Source: Cryptomeria japonica (taxonomy: Eukaryota > Streptophyta > Pinopsida > Cupressales > Cupressaceae). From it: 64,000 nt of DNA. The DNA is taken from assembly GCF_030272615.1 (NCBI RefSeq), contig NC_081411.1, forward strand, positions 157,806,471 through 157,870,470, in the 5' to 3' direction. The stretch's first letter is position 1; each line of letters starts with the position of its first letter. Positions 45,371 through 58,079 of this stretch are shown here, piece after piece. The notes beneath the pieces are model-generated. The model had not been told where the DNA came from. It worked only from the letters and a program-made list of their open reading frames with translations, and did not search any database. The position numbers were made by a program, and so were the translations under genes.

Positions 45371-45850
45371 TTACCTATGGGTGTGAAAGGTAGATATAAA
45401 ACATGCATATTCAGGACCAAGTTTGTTTAATACATTATAGACTAACTAAATGTCATCTATCTCAAAGCCATGTTGTTTACATTGTGCACTCAAATCATTA
45501 ACCTTAGTTATGAAATCTTGGATGCTATCAAAGTTCTTTTGATCAAGTATAATTAAATCATTATCAATCTTGTAGCATCTAACTTCATCAGTTGTACCAT
45601 ATAAGGTTTTTAAATTATTCTAAGCTTCATGTAAAGTTTTAAATTCTTCAATATGAAACATAAGATTAAGGGAAAGAAAACAACGAACACATCTAATGGA
45701 TTTTATTTGTTCAAACATTGATTTTAGCTTATTATTATCTTCTATCAATTTAGCTACTTTTCCTTCAACATATACAATATAGCCAAGTTGCATTAAATCA
45801 TTCCATCCATGTTCATGCCAAGTTGCATTAAATCATTTCATGAATGTTCA
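45371..45850 (-). pseudogene. Copia gag fragment (UBN2 type)
   Basis: The minus strand reads NDLMQLGYIVYVEGKV, then LMFHIEEFKTLHEA, LKTLYGTTDEVRCYKIDNDL and NFDSIQDFITKVNDLSAQCK. It closes with LVYNVLNKLGPEYACFIST before a stop near 45371. This is the gag-polypeptide pattern of Ty1/Copia elements (UBN2), where FITKVNDL and VLNKLGPEY are conserved. TAG codons replace Trp or Gln at two points. The zinc knuckle and pol are not seen downstream, so only the N-terminal capsid part remains. Confidence 0.75.
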
Positions 45851-45863
45851 TGCCAAGTTGCAT
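45783..45863 (+). repeat. 35-bp tandem duplication
   Basis: CCAAGTTGCATTAAATCATT begins at 45783 and 45818, and CCAAGTTGCAT again at 45853. The duplication lies in the gag fragment and is probably specific to this copy. Confidence 0.85.
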
Positions 45864-47106
45864 AGTTATATGGTGTTAGTAATAGAACCTTAGAATAAAA
45901 AAATATTGTATTCTACCATATGTAGGTGGGCCATAGGCTCCCCTAATAAAAAATTTTTTGCCTTGGATTTGACTTTCACCAAAATTGGTGATTTGACAGT
46001 CAATTTTAATTGGTGATTTCTATTGTATGCTATAAAATATAACTTACTTTTGGGTAATTTATTTATTCTTTGCAATTTTCTCCTCTTTTATTTAATTTGA
46101 CGTTCTGTAATTTATCTCTCCTCTTTGCACCTTTATTTTAAAAGCTATTTACTTAAAGGTAACTTTTTTTTTTAATACGATTATGCTAATACATTCCACC
46201 TCATGTTGCCATTGTAGGTTATACCTGTCGACATAATTATATTATATATATAAAGAAAACTGAGATATATCAAGATTATAAATAAATTTTATCATTCTGC
46301 TAAAATAATATATCTTTAATAAATAAATAAAATGAGAACCTTGACTTTATATATATATATATATAAAATCTAATTATAATATTACAAATGCAATGGAGAC
46401 TCAAGGATAGTCACATTATAATGAAAATACAATTACAATATAACAATTTATTATGATTGTAGAATGCAAACAAAATGTTAAGGACACTAAAAAATACAAT
46501 AATATTGTCCATAAATATGGACATTACATTGAAATGAATCAGTGATTTGAATATCAACAAAGGAGGCTAATTAATCCCAATTAGATTTCACATGTTTGAT
46601 AAGAAGTATTATCAAGTGGATAATATTCCTTCTCTAAAAGAACATATGGAGGAAAAAATTTCAATTGACTCGTTAAAGTTAATGAATTAGAATGAGAAAT
46701 TTAAATCAATTGCAATGTATAAAATGTAAATTTTACAGAATTCCAAATCTTTCTCTTGAAACCATTTGAAATTAAACTATATTTCCAACTTTCCTCAGTA
46801 TTAGGTTTTTAAAATTAAGGCATAAAAAATATGATTAAAAACCAAGTTTCCAGTATAAGCATGAAAACTCTAGTCGGGCATGGAAGCAGAATGGTTTATT
46901 TAAAAATCACTACAATCAAATAGAACATGAAATGTTCTTCTATCTAGATTTAGAGTTAAAAATACTAGAAATGTAGGCATTTAGGATGTTCTCAAAAATT
47001 TAAAGTCTCTTTTAGTTGTTGTTGAAGTTTTAAAAAGTACAATCAAGCAAGTTTCTTTCAATCAATGCAAGAAAATTATAAAAAAAATTTGCACTTCAAT
47101 TTGTGA
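45864..47106. other. AT-rich stretch, nothing recognised
   Basis: No protein-like frame. A short TA run lies near 46348-46364. The left part may include worn sequence upstream of the Copia gag (minus strand), but no LTR end can be fixed. Confidence 0.5.
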
Positions 47107-47284
47107 TTATTTTTTTGATGAATATGAAGACATATCTATTAATTTAATAAATGGTTACACTATTCATAAAATAGGTAGGTGGATACAGGACCACCCCTTA
47201 GAGCTTAGACATTCAAAGCTTAGAAAAACCAAGAAACACATGCAACACCCAAAATTTAAACAAAATTAAATATAATAATTTCTA

Positions 47285-50200
47285 CTAAGAGGATAATGTA
47301 ATTCTAGTGGGAGGCGGAGGTGGGTCTTTGTCATTTTTAGGACCCCATGCATTAGTAGGGTCCGGAGAATCATCTATGTGGGTCCAACCCTCTTCAACAA
47401 CAATATCCTCTCCAATATTCTCGACATCACTAGTACGAGTGATGGCCAAAATCAAGTGTGGAAAATCCTTGGATGAACTAGGACAATTAGTAGCATCTTC
47501 AGTGAGTCGCCCATTACCTCCACTAGTAAAAAGAGAGGAGCCACCAATACCCCACTCATTGAGATCCAAAGAAGGTGAGCACCAATGGTGGAGGTGACGA
47601 TCACTAGACTGGCGACGATTCTAAGACCTTGAGATCTAATAATGGTGGGAAGAACTATGCTCACAACGTTGCCCATGGGAAGGTGATGGACCCCATGAGG
47701 GGGGGAGATCAGGAAGCATTCTGAAAATGGTATAGGGGGATTACCCCAATGATCAAGAAGTACTTGGATGTGGGCCACCTCAAGGTGACCTTGTAAGCTT
47801 GAACTTGAACTTGCAACATGATATTATAATGTATACAAGCTTAGCATAAAGAAAAACTAGAGTATCAATAGAGATGTGAGAAAATAAAACAACATTTCTA
47901 TTTTTCCATATAGAAAAAAACATTTCCTTCCTCAAAGCATGCCAAATGTGGGTGAAAGAATAAGGGAAACTAGTAGGGTCTTTGAGCAAAGCCATATGCC
48001 AAGAATTGTTTTTAGCTTGAAAGGCTGAAAAAAGATCATGAATCCATCTCAAAAATTGATTTATAGAAAGAACCAAAAAAAGGTGCATAAAATTCTCTAG
48101 GTGCCCATAGAAAGGGAAACAAGGATCCAAAATACGCATTTACCACAAGTGAGAGCCAAGAGAAAGCCTTCAAAAAGAGTGCACCAAGCAAAAAGGACAA
48201 GTTTTGGCTCCACAATGGTAGATTAGACACCAAGAAATCTACATCACCAAGTGGTATAAACTGACTAAAATTGCCATCTAAAATTCAAAGCCGACATCAT
48301 GGGAAGATGCAAAGAGAGCCATTTGTAACCCAAAGAGGTTTTATAGTGGGTAAATAAAGTTTGGGGGTACCACAACCAATCTTTATATCAGGGCCTCATA
48401 GAATGGATGCCCAACTTATGTACCATCTCAATGGGTAGGGTCGATAAGACAATATGAAATGTCTATCGATATGGTCAAATGAGCTGGTACTATCCCTGAA
48501 GATCCTCCCAGGAGCGAATGTTCATGGAAGCTATGGAAAAGAGATCATTAGGAGTGTGAATGCCACACTTGTGAAAGTAAAGAGCAGTCACTCTAGGAAC
48601 TTTGGCAAGAAGATAACCTTGAATCTGAATGAGGGGTGACTGCCAAAGATTCCGATGGTTAAACTAAAGACCATCATGAAAACCAAAACCATTCCATATA
48701 ATCCACAACTTAATGGATTCTTATGCATGCCATATGCTTTTGGCAACAATGTTCCCTCATGTGAACAACATCCTTCATAATAAGGAGGGTTTTAAAGCTA
48801 ATTCCCTTCCAAGCAAGCTTGTGAAATAGATAACCTAAGGACTTTCTAGGACTTTGAGCTAGAAATGGCTGATGAGACCCATTTAGCACAAAGAGAAAGC
48901 CCTTGTTTCTACAAGGAAAGTAGACCAAGGTCACCAGATTCTTGAGGGAGACAAAAAAAATCCCAAGAAACTTTGTGAAACCCAAAATTCTCGAGGAGGA
49001 GGCGCCCAAAAAGTCCCTTAAAACCTTCTCAAGCTTCAAATATGAAGCTTTTGAAGGAGCTCAATAGGAAGAGTAATACACATGGGTGGGGGTCAAAACC
49101 TTAGAGAAAATCTAAAATTTCCCGACAAGAGAGAGGGGCTTAGCAACATAGTAATAAAGATTCTTCTCAATTTTGCTAAGGACTACATTCCACAGATCCA
49201 CTAGGGACCCTTGAAAGGAAAAATGAATACCCAAAAATCTGAAAACTTTACCATAATTAAGCCATTTCCAGCTAAATTGAAGTATCCATGGAGGAGAAAG
49301 AAAGAAATACTGTTGATAAAATCGCATTTTGTGTCATTGAATAGTAGACCTAGAGGCTAGCAAAAAAATGTCAAGGCAATAAGGGCCTCCCAAATATTAT
49401 ATTTATTCTCAATGAGGGTGAGGAAAGAGTCATCTGTGAAGTGACCATGATTAGTTAATTGAGCAAGAGGGCCAAAAGGAGTCCCTAAAGAAGGAGACTC
49501 GGGAAAGGAAATACCCCTAACTCTGCTAACTACAATCACAGTGGCGAGAAAAAAACCAAAGCCCTCAATCGCTAGTACATACAAGGAAGGCATGAGAGGG
49601 AAACCCTACTGAATAGATTTGAACAAAGCAAAGGTAGGAGATTGGAAACCATTGACGATGATGCACACAAAGGCATTCCCAAAAATAATTTGCACATATT
49701 GGATGAAATGGAGACCAAAGTCAAGAGCTTGAAGCATGGCAAGAATGAGCAACCACTCAACTCTATCATAGGCTTTCACAAAATCAATATTGCATGTTCT
49801 ATTTATAGTGGCGAGTCCACTCTATACCCTCCAGCATAGTAATAATATTATCTAGAATTAATCTAGATTTGATAAATCCTATTTTCTTAGGTTGAACAAT
49901 CTAAGGGAGAAGATACCTAATCTTCATAGCTATTTCCTTGGCAATGATCTTATAAGAGACATTAAGAAGAGTAATGGGATGTCAATTGTAGATGTCTTTA
50001 GGGTCTCTAAGTTTAGGTATAAATTTAATATTTCCTTAATTAATAATGTTACCTAATAATCAAGAATGAAAATGTTCTTCGTATAATTTGAGCAAGTTAG
50101 GCCCCACACAAGGCCATAGGGCCTTGTAGAACTCATAGGGGACACCATCACAACTGGGAACTTTATCATTTGCCATGGAAAATACTACTTCCTTGAGGCC

Positions 50201-51540
50201 TTCAAGATAGAGAATTTTATCGCAAAATATTTATTGAGATTCAGAGAGACGATTAGGGACCACCAAAAGGCATTCCTGAAGAGCAACACCATGCTAGAAA
50301 GAAGGGTTTTGAGCAATAAAAACTTTCTCATAATGGCAGACAAAATCGTAGAGAACATCTAGTAGCTCAGAAAGAACCATTTCACCTTCCCTGATGTGCA
50401 TAATGCCAAGTGAGAAATGGCAAGCCCGAAAGGGCAACAAAGAAGTCTTTAGAATCATGATTCCCCACCTTAAGCCAATCCAACCTGGCTTTGATTTAAG
50501 CTCCTCATAGTAAGAGTATCAATAATTTTCTTTTGATGTCAAAAATCTACAACCCTAACCTATAACACAAGCAATAAAGGGTTCACGGCCAAATTCTTAG
50601 TCCAATGCTGCAAATCCAACGTGTTTGCTTCTTAGATCACTAACAAAAATTGATAATTTGTGAACTATAGATTCTAAGAAATCTAATCGTGCATTCGGTG
50701 ATATAATTTCACCAATCAATGCATCTATGCAACTGAGTAGGACGACCTCCAAATTCCATATTTTCTGAATGTCGGCCACAAAAGGAGGGTGATTCAGAAA
50801 AAAAGTATTTAGAAAAAACTGAGTTTGAGATGTACGGGGGTGACCCACTTGCCATTTAATACAGAATTGAACATCAAAATAATATGACAAAATCACATCT
50901 AGTAGTGGCCAAACATGGGGCTTATGATATAGCTACCAAAGGAAAAGAATAACTAAGTTATAATCATAGCACGATCAACTCTCTTAAAGAATTTATGAAT
51001 ACCCTCATGAAAATTACACCATGTATACCAAATGCTGATAGGTCGACATCGAAAAATATTAGGATCACAAAAGCACAATTTATTAGACATATAAAACCAT
51101 GCCTCTCTTTCATCAGCTATCCATCAAAAAGAAATTAACCCTTCCTTGTCAGAGGCATATTTGATCATATTAAAATCCCCACAAGTGACTAGAGGTAATA
51201 AATCAACAACCCACTACCAAAGAAAATATCTTTAAACATCATTGGAAGCATAAACATCAATGATCCCAAAGGAATGATTATCAACTGACAAGAGAACCCA
51301 GACCACTTGGTGAGTGGGATCTCAGCCTTAGCCACGATGTAAGGATGCCAACGTGATGTCAAAATGGATACAACACCTTCATGGCTAGCCTCATGGTGTA
51401 AAGAAAAAACCAGACTACTTAGCCAAATAACATGGAAATCAGTATGCAACATAAACACAAATATTTTAACTTCTTGTAAATTGAGCACATCTAAACCAAC
51501 AATTTTCTGATGAGTATTCCTTACAAAATACTTTCTAGAG
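47285..51540 (-). pseudogene. LINE ORF2: endonuclease, reverse transcriptase, zinc-knuckle region
   Basis: Endonuclease part (51500-50900): LNLQEVKIFVFMLHTDFH, then IIPLGSLMFMLPM, resembling LQEVK... and the YAPN strand of LINE endonucleases. Reverse transcriptase (50170-48900): GVPYEFYKALWPCVGP, a degenerate P-I-(S/T)-L-L-N-V-SYKIIAKEIA, RLILDNIITMLEG and HFTDDSFLTL at 49440-49410 (the catalytic F/YADD motif, here FTDD). LRFLGIHFSFQGS and KPLSLVGKF (near 49240-49112) follow. The C-terminus includes MFFSIWKNRNVVLF (47930-47880), the conserved IWK-RN motif. The last open stretch, 47569-47285, is Gly-, Pro- and Asp-rich. In a live LINE this protein nicks DNA and copies the RNA at the nick. Confidence 0.8.
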
Positions 51541-51559
51541 AGGTCTGTAAGACCTCAAA

Positions 51560-52724
51560 CATTTCATGACAAAAAATTGATGAAAAATTTCATGCATATC
51601 ATCCTCCTCAATATAGAGGACAAATTGTTCAGCAATAAGGTGACATTCTCCACTTGAGAAACTCGACACTTTTTTAATGCTTTCCCATAATCGCTGTTGC
51701 ACCAAGAAGAGTTGAAAGAGTGATAAATAGATGATGGTTGCATGGAAACTGAAGAAGTGAGGAGAGGAGTATGCACAAAGGCAGAAAAAACACCACCATC
51801 CTCAACTTTGTCCTTCCCCTACACTATAGGGTTTGAAACCGAAGGCAAGATGATCTAAGAAGGCTACTCTTTTTGGGCCTAAGGCAGTGGCTGAGGATGC
51901 GTCTTCGACTGAGGATTGCCAAAAGTTGAAGACTTCTGGGAAACCCTAGAATTATTTCCTTTGCAATTGATGATCGTCCATCCCTCCTCGGCCTTAGGAT
52001 CCTCAAAGGAGGAATATGGTTCCAACTCCTTTGAAGGAGAATGAGCTTTTGGTGTCACCAAAGGGAAATCCTTGATCTTATATTTTCAAGACTGACAACA
52101 AAAATAGGTGTTTGGAATATTTAGATATAGAACCTTCTTGGTGTGAAAAATTTCACTAATCTAGATGTAAATGGTATCTTTGAGGTCACGAGACAAGTTG
52201 ACCTTAATATAGACCCTCTTATGGGGATGAGTACGATAGAAATGGTCAGGCTCAACACAAAGCACCTTGCCAAGAGATTGGACAGTGGTTTGTAAAAACG
52301 GCCAACAAGGCAAAAGTAAACAAGCAAATTCAACCTAGATGGGGACTGTGTGTTTTTTATCATCTGAGACCAAAAAGTATCAGGACCATGGTTGAAAGAC
52401 CAAAAAGGATGACTGAACAAAATAGGGCCCATCTTGAAAAATGGTCTCTCCACATGATTAGACTCAACATGTGGAAAAGAAAAAAACCTTTGGTGATATT
52501 TTATATGCCATCTTTCCAGAGCCCATGAGGAGCCCAAGCCTTGGCAACCTAGTCACGAATTATGGTTTCTAGGGGGAACTCTTCCAACAGAATAGACAGT
52601 CATAATTGTTCAAGCCAATGGAAGACACTACCAAAATTCTAAATAGGAAGAACAACATTAGGGGTAGAGATACTTCGTGAAACACCTAGGGAATAACTTT
52701 TTGTGTTCATTTTTTTGGAGGTGC
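51560..52724 (-). pseudogene. LINE ORF1, DUF4283-like RNA-binding protein
   Basis: ATG near 52724 (MAPPKK) starts a reading. It passes into SVFHWLEQL, AWAPHGLWKDG and GFFLFHMLNLIMWRDHF, then LPCWPFLQTTVQSLGKVLCV and HKRVYIKVNLSRDLKDTI. The pattern KxWxxxG..GFFLFxF...(E)RDxxL, then LP..FL...SLGKxL..D, is that of the DUF4283 region at the start of plant LINE ORF1 proteins, which bind the element RNA. A Pro-Ser-rich tail (KAHSPSKELEPYSSFEDPKA, near 52040) continues to about 51560. No CCHC knuckle is seen. Frames shift several times. Confidence 0.7.
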
Positions 52725-55493
52725 CATAATTGCCAAATGCCAAAGCTCCAACACTAGCATTAATTATTGAGTTGAGATTGGCTAAGGGCATAATAAACTA
52801 CAAAGATTCCACAGTAAATGTGGTATGATCATAGACAAATTCAAAAGAAACCAAAGAGAACAGCATGCAAAATCCTAATCCATGATTATTTATCTTGTAG
52901 TATATACCAATTCACATGAAGCTTAAAATCATCCACCAATAATGAGAGTCATTCACTCTATTTAAAATGTTGATCTCTTTATTTTTGCCCTAAAAAACAC
53001 CATTGTTATCATTTTGTACGCCTCTTTATTGGAAATCGATCTAATGTGTTTATCATCTTCACTCTAATTTTTTTTATAGGAATTCACATTCAGCACAGGT
53101 TTGATCTTCAGGAATATACTATTTTCAAACTTCTCATGATGCCCATAACTTGCCCTTTATTTCTTGGAAATGTCATTGTCGGGGGAGAAAAAATATGAAA
53201 AGAGAAATCAAGGGCAAGTTGCAGGCATCGTGAGACATTTGAAAAGGGTAGATTCTTTAAGACTGAGCTTGCGCTAAATGTGAATTGGCATGGAAGAAAT
53301 TACAATGAAGGTGAAAAACACATTAAATCAGTTTCCAAGAAAGAGAGGTACAAAAGCTATCAATGGTTTTTTTAGGGCAGAAAAGAAGAAAAATCGACAT
53401 TTAGAACATAGAAACTATGTAATGCCCCACCAGGACAACCTTGAAGGAATAAAACTAAAACACTAGATAAGAGTGTAAAAAAAAATTTTAATTTTTTTAA
53501 ACTTTAATTAGTTTAATGATAAATTGAGTTAACATTAAAGTTTAGATTACATAGCGGAAGATGTAACTAACACCTAAGGGGTTTCCCAATGTGGTTACTT
53601 GGCTCACAAATATCTCAACTCACACTAATTACTATAATTAAGTTGATTAACTTAATAACATAATTATACTTAATTAGTGGTTAAATTTATCTGATAGGTT
53701 AAAATATAGATAGTATGATTAAGTTCATTCATTTTAATTTAACCATATATTATATCCAATCTTAAATTAAAACATATGCCATACATTTAATTTCCATACA
53801 TACTTTGTTTGCATTATAAGATAATAAATAATTTGTATTTCACTAAACCTACATTCTTCATGATCCATATTACTCCATCTAATTAGATAGCTTCATACAT
53901 GCATTTAATACTAATATCATCTAATCTACATTATACATTTTAACCATAATGTCACTTATACATCCAAAATAAAAAGGAACCAGATGAACACATACACCAC
54001 ACAACACCAAATTGACATTGGAGTTCACCCCTAATGGGCTACATCCCTGGGTCTACTTCAACTGCAAGACCCCTCCAATAAATAATAGGGTGAAGAATAC
54101 ATAAGGTTCACATCAATTACATCCTTCCATGAAGGCGTACATAAACAAATAATACATATGACCCCATCATTACATCCTGCCATCAAGGCATACAAAAACA
54201 AATATTACATATGACCACATCAGTCCAAGAGATACAAGAATGATCCAAGAAGAAGAAAGAGGATCCATCTGAAACATTAAATGGAGAAAATACCAAAGAA
54301 CAACTAGAGCACCAGTGAAACTAAATCCTCGCAACCTATCATAAGCATCCCATGTTCTAACTTGAATATCGGGTACTCTCAAAGGCATAAACAATTAGAT
54401 ATGAGTCCCACAATAGTGCTCCTAGCGAAAACAATACAAACTTCTCTTTAGTGAACATAAGGGATGAGTGTCATCACATAGCTTGGTATGGTTGCCTAGG
54501 AAGGCCTCCATAGGTCCCAACCCCCATCTACTAGGTTACCCTGGCAACCTCTCTCGAACCTCCGACCCCCATCCAAATCTCATGTGGACCGTACACATCC
54601 TTTTGTGAAGACAAGGTTGTTGGTTTGTCATTCCAGGCCTTCTCACTACATCCTGAGTCTATACTATCACTCAACGCAAGAGTGAGGCATAATTATCTTA
54701 CTTAGTGTTTTCATCTACCAATTCCCCTAATATACTATTAAGTTATCACTTATTTAGACATACTTTCGATGGGTTACCCTGCTACCACGTTCGGCACAAC
54801 GCCCACTCGAAAGCCACTCTCCCGTATGACACTTAACCACAATCCAACGAACTTCCAAAACCAAGGTATACACAAGGACTAGTGTAGTGTGTTCAAGCAA
54901 TAGAAAACCACTTGGCCAAACAAGCCCTCAAACAAGGTTAAATAACTGACCAATCCATGACAAGACACGCTAACAACCATGAAGGCAACCATGTGACATC
55001 ATCAGATACATTCGACAAGGGACTTGCACTTTCGAAATAAATGTGAATACAGTAATTAAACATGTATGTTCATTAATCTAAACTGATAACAATTTGTCCA
55101 TCTCGTTTATAATATAAGTCGGTCAAGGTTTTCTAATTCAACGATATTTCCATTTACATCATAAAATAAATATCAATACTTCACAATAAATTTAAACCAA
55201 AATCTCATTTATACAATTATATTTATATGTTATACTTATAAAAATATAATTTAATTTATATATTACTTAACTAAAATTGATATTTTTTTCAAAATAAAAT
55301 AATCAATTTCCATTTCTTTTTCAACATAACTTATCTATTCTAATTTATCCAGATCACATATATTTTCAAATATATGAAAATATAATTTAAAAACTAATAT
55401 TAATAATTAATTTTCCAACATAAAATAATCATTTCTATTTTCCTCTAAATGAAATATCTAATTTATCTTTTTCCCAAATCAGGTATATTCCTA

Positions 55494-55498
<5 letters not shown>

Positions 55499-55551
<53 letters not shown>

Positions 55552-55556
55552 TATAA

Positions 55557-55600
<44 letters not shown>
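55499..55600 (+). repeat. AT microsatellite, about 100 bp
   Basis: Mostly pure AT with a few AAAT interruptions. It marks the junction between leader-like sequence and LTR sequence in the minus-strand element. Confidence 0.9.
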
Positions 55601-55601
<1 letters not shown>

Positions 55602-55848
55602 ATTAATATATATACATATAATCACTCAATAAGAACCAACATGAAGAAGGTGAAAGCAAGGTGTGAATGCACAGCTTACAGACAATTAGGATTTGGTCGA
55701 AAGAATAAGCAAAAAGAACAGAGCACGAGTCCTCAAGATCTCCAAGATCCTATGACTCAATCAGGACAATCATACAACTTAAAGGCTATACACCTCACAC
55801 CAACTAAGGGCACAAGCTACATGAGAGATCCCAATGTTTCCAACCTTG

Positions 55849-55860
55849 GCTCTGATACCA
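55849..55860 (-). other. Primer-binding site, initiator Met-tRNA, minus strand
   Basis: TGGTATCAGAGC on the minus strand starts two bases after the LTR end (GCATTACA). It proves that the TGTAATGCCCC repeat is an LTR and gives its orientation. Confidence 0.85.
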
Positions 55861-55862
55861 AA

Positions 55863-56044
55863 TGTAATGCTCCTCCAGAACAACTCAGAAGGAATAAAAC
55901 TCAAACACTAGATAAGAGTAAACAATTTTATTTATTTTTAAATTTTAATTAGCTTAATGTTAACTAAATTTATCATTAAACTAAATAAAGTTTAAAAAAA
56001 AATTAAAAAATCGTTTTAGTTGGTTGTCCTGGCGGGGCATTACA
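55863..56044. repeat. Two LTR 3' ends joined as an inverted repeat
   Basis: 55863 to about 55957 matches the family's 3' end on the minus strand, and about 55958-56044 matches the same 3' end on the plus strand. The outer 22 bases are inverted copies (TGTAATGCTCCTCCAGAAC and GTCCTGGCGGGGCATTACA). The central match includes TTAATGTTAACT and TTTATCATTAAAC. Confidence 0.65.
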
Positions 56045-56078
56045 AACTGCCTATCATTTTTGGTGGATGATTTTAAGC

Positions 56079-58079
56079 ATTAAAGGAATGAATCGATCAG
56101 GTAAAGGGTAAACCATCTTTTTAGGGTGATGAGAAAATTCTATTGATTGGCTTGAGCAAGAAACTAAGCCAAGAACAATGGATTCAAATAAAAGCAAAGA
56201 AAATTAATAAATAAATAAATATTATGAGTAGTTGCATAAGATTGCACAGGTAGAAGAGAAACCAAATTGCAGATTTAAAAGAAAAAACATTGCAAATAAG
56301 TCAGCAGAATCATCGTGGACAGAGGAGTAGAGAGAAGGAATTAAAGTGCAGGCGAAAATACTATCTGGTTGTTCAATTGAAAAAAAGAAGGAACGCGAGT
56401 GAGCGTATTGCAGATATAAGAAGAATTCGGTGCGTAGCATAAAAGAGATCAAACCAACTAGGTCATATACGATGTAAATTTGAATTCATAACTTATAGGC
56501 AAGGTGCTAAGTTTGTTTTGGCTGCGAGAACCGGTAGTTTGATAAGACCCCTGGTTCTGTCTTTATCAGAAAGGCATGCTTTCACATTTTGTTCACTAGA
56601 AATCTAAAGAAATACTATTTCCATGCATTTTATTGTCATGATGCTTCTCAGACTACTATGCCCATAAAAAGAATTAGAACGAATGCCATCTTCTTAAACT
56701 AAGAACATATTGACCATGTTTCTCAAAATAAGTCAATCCTACTTCACTATACTAAACAAGCAATTGAACTGCGTTTGATATTCATATTATTTCATTATAG
56801 AATGAAATGATAACATTTTATAATAATAATAATAATAATATCACATAATTTAAACTATTGATTAAAAGCATTGAAAACTGATTAATGCCTTCTAATAAAC
56901 CAAATTCATTATATAGGTACATCTTCCATCAATGATCTATATAAAGATACTAATCTTGTGTAATTGAGTTGGAGTAATTACAAAATAGACCCCTATTCTA
57001 AATGGTAATCATGAATTTTGAATGCATATAGAACTTATTAAAAAATATTTTATTAATAGAAGATTCCGTTCGAAACACTAGGGTTAAATATGCCAATTAA
57101 TATTAATAACTCACTATCAAATAATTATCAAGTTTAAACCGTTGAGTTAGTTAACATTGCATAAACTCCTCAAAATGTTTTGTAGTGTAGCATGAATATC
57201 ACAAACGCATGATACGAGAAGTTGTCCATTCTATGCAGTGGTGGTTAAGGAAACCTTCCTTCCTATAGGTTTCTTAAGCGAGCCAAAATGACAACAAATT
57301 CTACATATTGAAACATGAACACATCATTTTCAGATTGGAAATAGATTTTGTTAGATCACTAATAAGAGGTTAAAATAGCAATTTAAGTATATCAGAGGAT
57401 CAAAATTGATTGCAAACATAGAGAGGCTTTCCAAATGCACTCTACAACAAAAATTTGCAAATCAATCTATCACTCTCATGAAGAGAACAATATGGGGTTA
57501 GCTTGTCAAAAAGACAATTTTGTATGCTATCAGATCTTTCCATCACCTTTAGCTGCCTTGGTTTCTGCAGTATAAAATAGACCACAAACAATGCCATCAA
57601 TTAGTAGATTTGCAATGTAAATATTTTATTCTATAATAGCGAAACGCAGAAAAAAAATTGGCATCAAGCCAAATGTGGGGACTGCTGGTTGGTTAAACAT
57701 TGGCAAGGTGCTTCTATTGGTTGTTGTTATTTTTCTTGTTCTAATGTTGAAGATAAAAAATATGGTAATGGTAATGAAGATAATGATGGATGGAATTCTT
57801 ATATAGTCATTTATGACCTTGCTAATGTATAGGGTACATTAGATGACTAAGATCCACCTTCTTTTGGTTACATAAATACTTCATATAATTATGTTTTATT
57901 CAAGCCTCTATCTCATTTGAAATTCCAAGATATATTTTTTTCCACCCATCCTTTTTTAATGTGTATAGTAGTATTTATTTTATAAATGGTTACATAGACA
58001 ACTATTCATGAAAAAGGAAACAAAGAAACAAACTCACTTTCACTATGAGGAACAAGTTGGGTAACAAATTTTTTGTTAC
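56079..58079. other. AT-rich stretch without assigned genes
   Basis: A short AAT run is at 56820-56840. On the minus strand near 57565-57440 an acceptor-like TTTTATACTGCAG is followed by an open stretch (KVMERSDSIQNCLFDKL). This might be a worn exon of the gene fragment described next, in the same orientation, but there is no proof. Confidence 0.4.

Larger units (their letters stand above)
47107..52724 (-). mobile_element. Long LINE (non-LTR retrotransposon), decayed, minus strand
   Basis: On the minus strand, ORF1 (DUF4283 type), endonuclease, reverse transcriptase and zinc-knuckle region follow in the order of plant L1-type LINEs, over about 5.6 kb. The 3' end is placed at the A-rich ATCAAAAAAATAA (plus strand TTATTTTTTTGAT, about 47104-47117). 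The 5' end is placed at the likely first ATG (52724). Target duplications were not found. It is dead: nearly every domain needs frame changes. Confidence 0.85.
53418..56044 (-). mobile_element. Deletion derivative of the long-LTR family, minus strand
   Basis: Both outer ends are TGTAATGCCCC / GGGGCATTACA. Flanks AACTA (53413-53417) and AACTG (56045-56049) form a five-base target duplication with one change. Reading on the minus strand: a short, rearranged LTR piece (56044-55863), a Met-tRNA primer site, about 230 bases of leader, an AT microsatellite, and then the 3' two thirds of the long LTR to 53418. So the whole interior and most of the 5' LTR are missing, perhaps through recombination at the AT run. 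No proteins are encoded. Confidence 0.8.
52921..56078. repeat. Fold-back element (about 526 bp) split by an LTR element
   Basis: The left arm from 52921 (GCTTAAAATCATCCACCA...) is the reverse complement of the right end at 56078 (...TGGTGGATGATTTTAAGC). Inner segments also pair: CCCTAAAAAACACCATTG (near 52990) with CAATGGTTTTTTTAGGG (near 53370), AATTCACATT (near 53083) with AATGTGAATT (near 53277), and GATGCCCATAACTTGCCCTT with AAGGGCAAGTTGCAGGCATC around the centre at 53190. The right arm is cut at 53417/56045 by the minus-strand LTR element. No flanking duplication is clear. It may be a MITE-like DNA element or a hairpin gene; I cannot decide. Confidence 0.75.

Noticed and set aside
47307-47597. 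96-codon plus-strand frame opposite the LINE 3' end
   Set aside because: It mirrors the minus-strand Gly/Pro/Asp-rich LINE frame at 47285-47569; the strand of the surrounding domains is minus.
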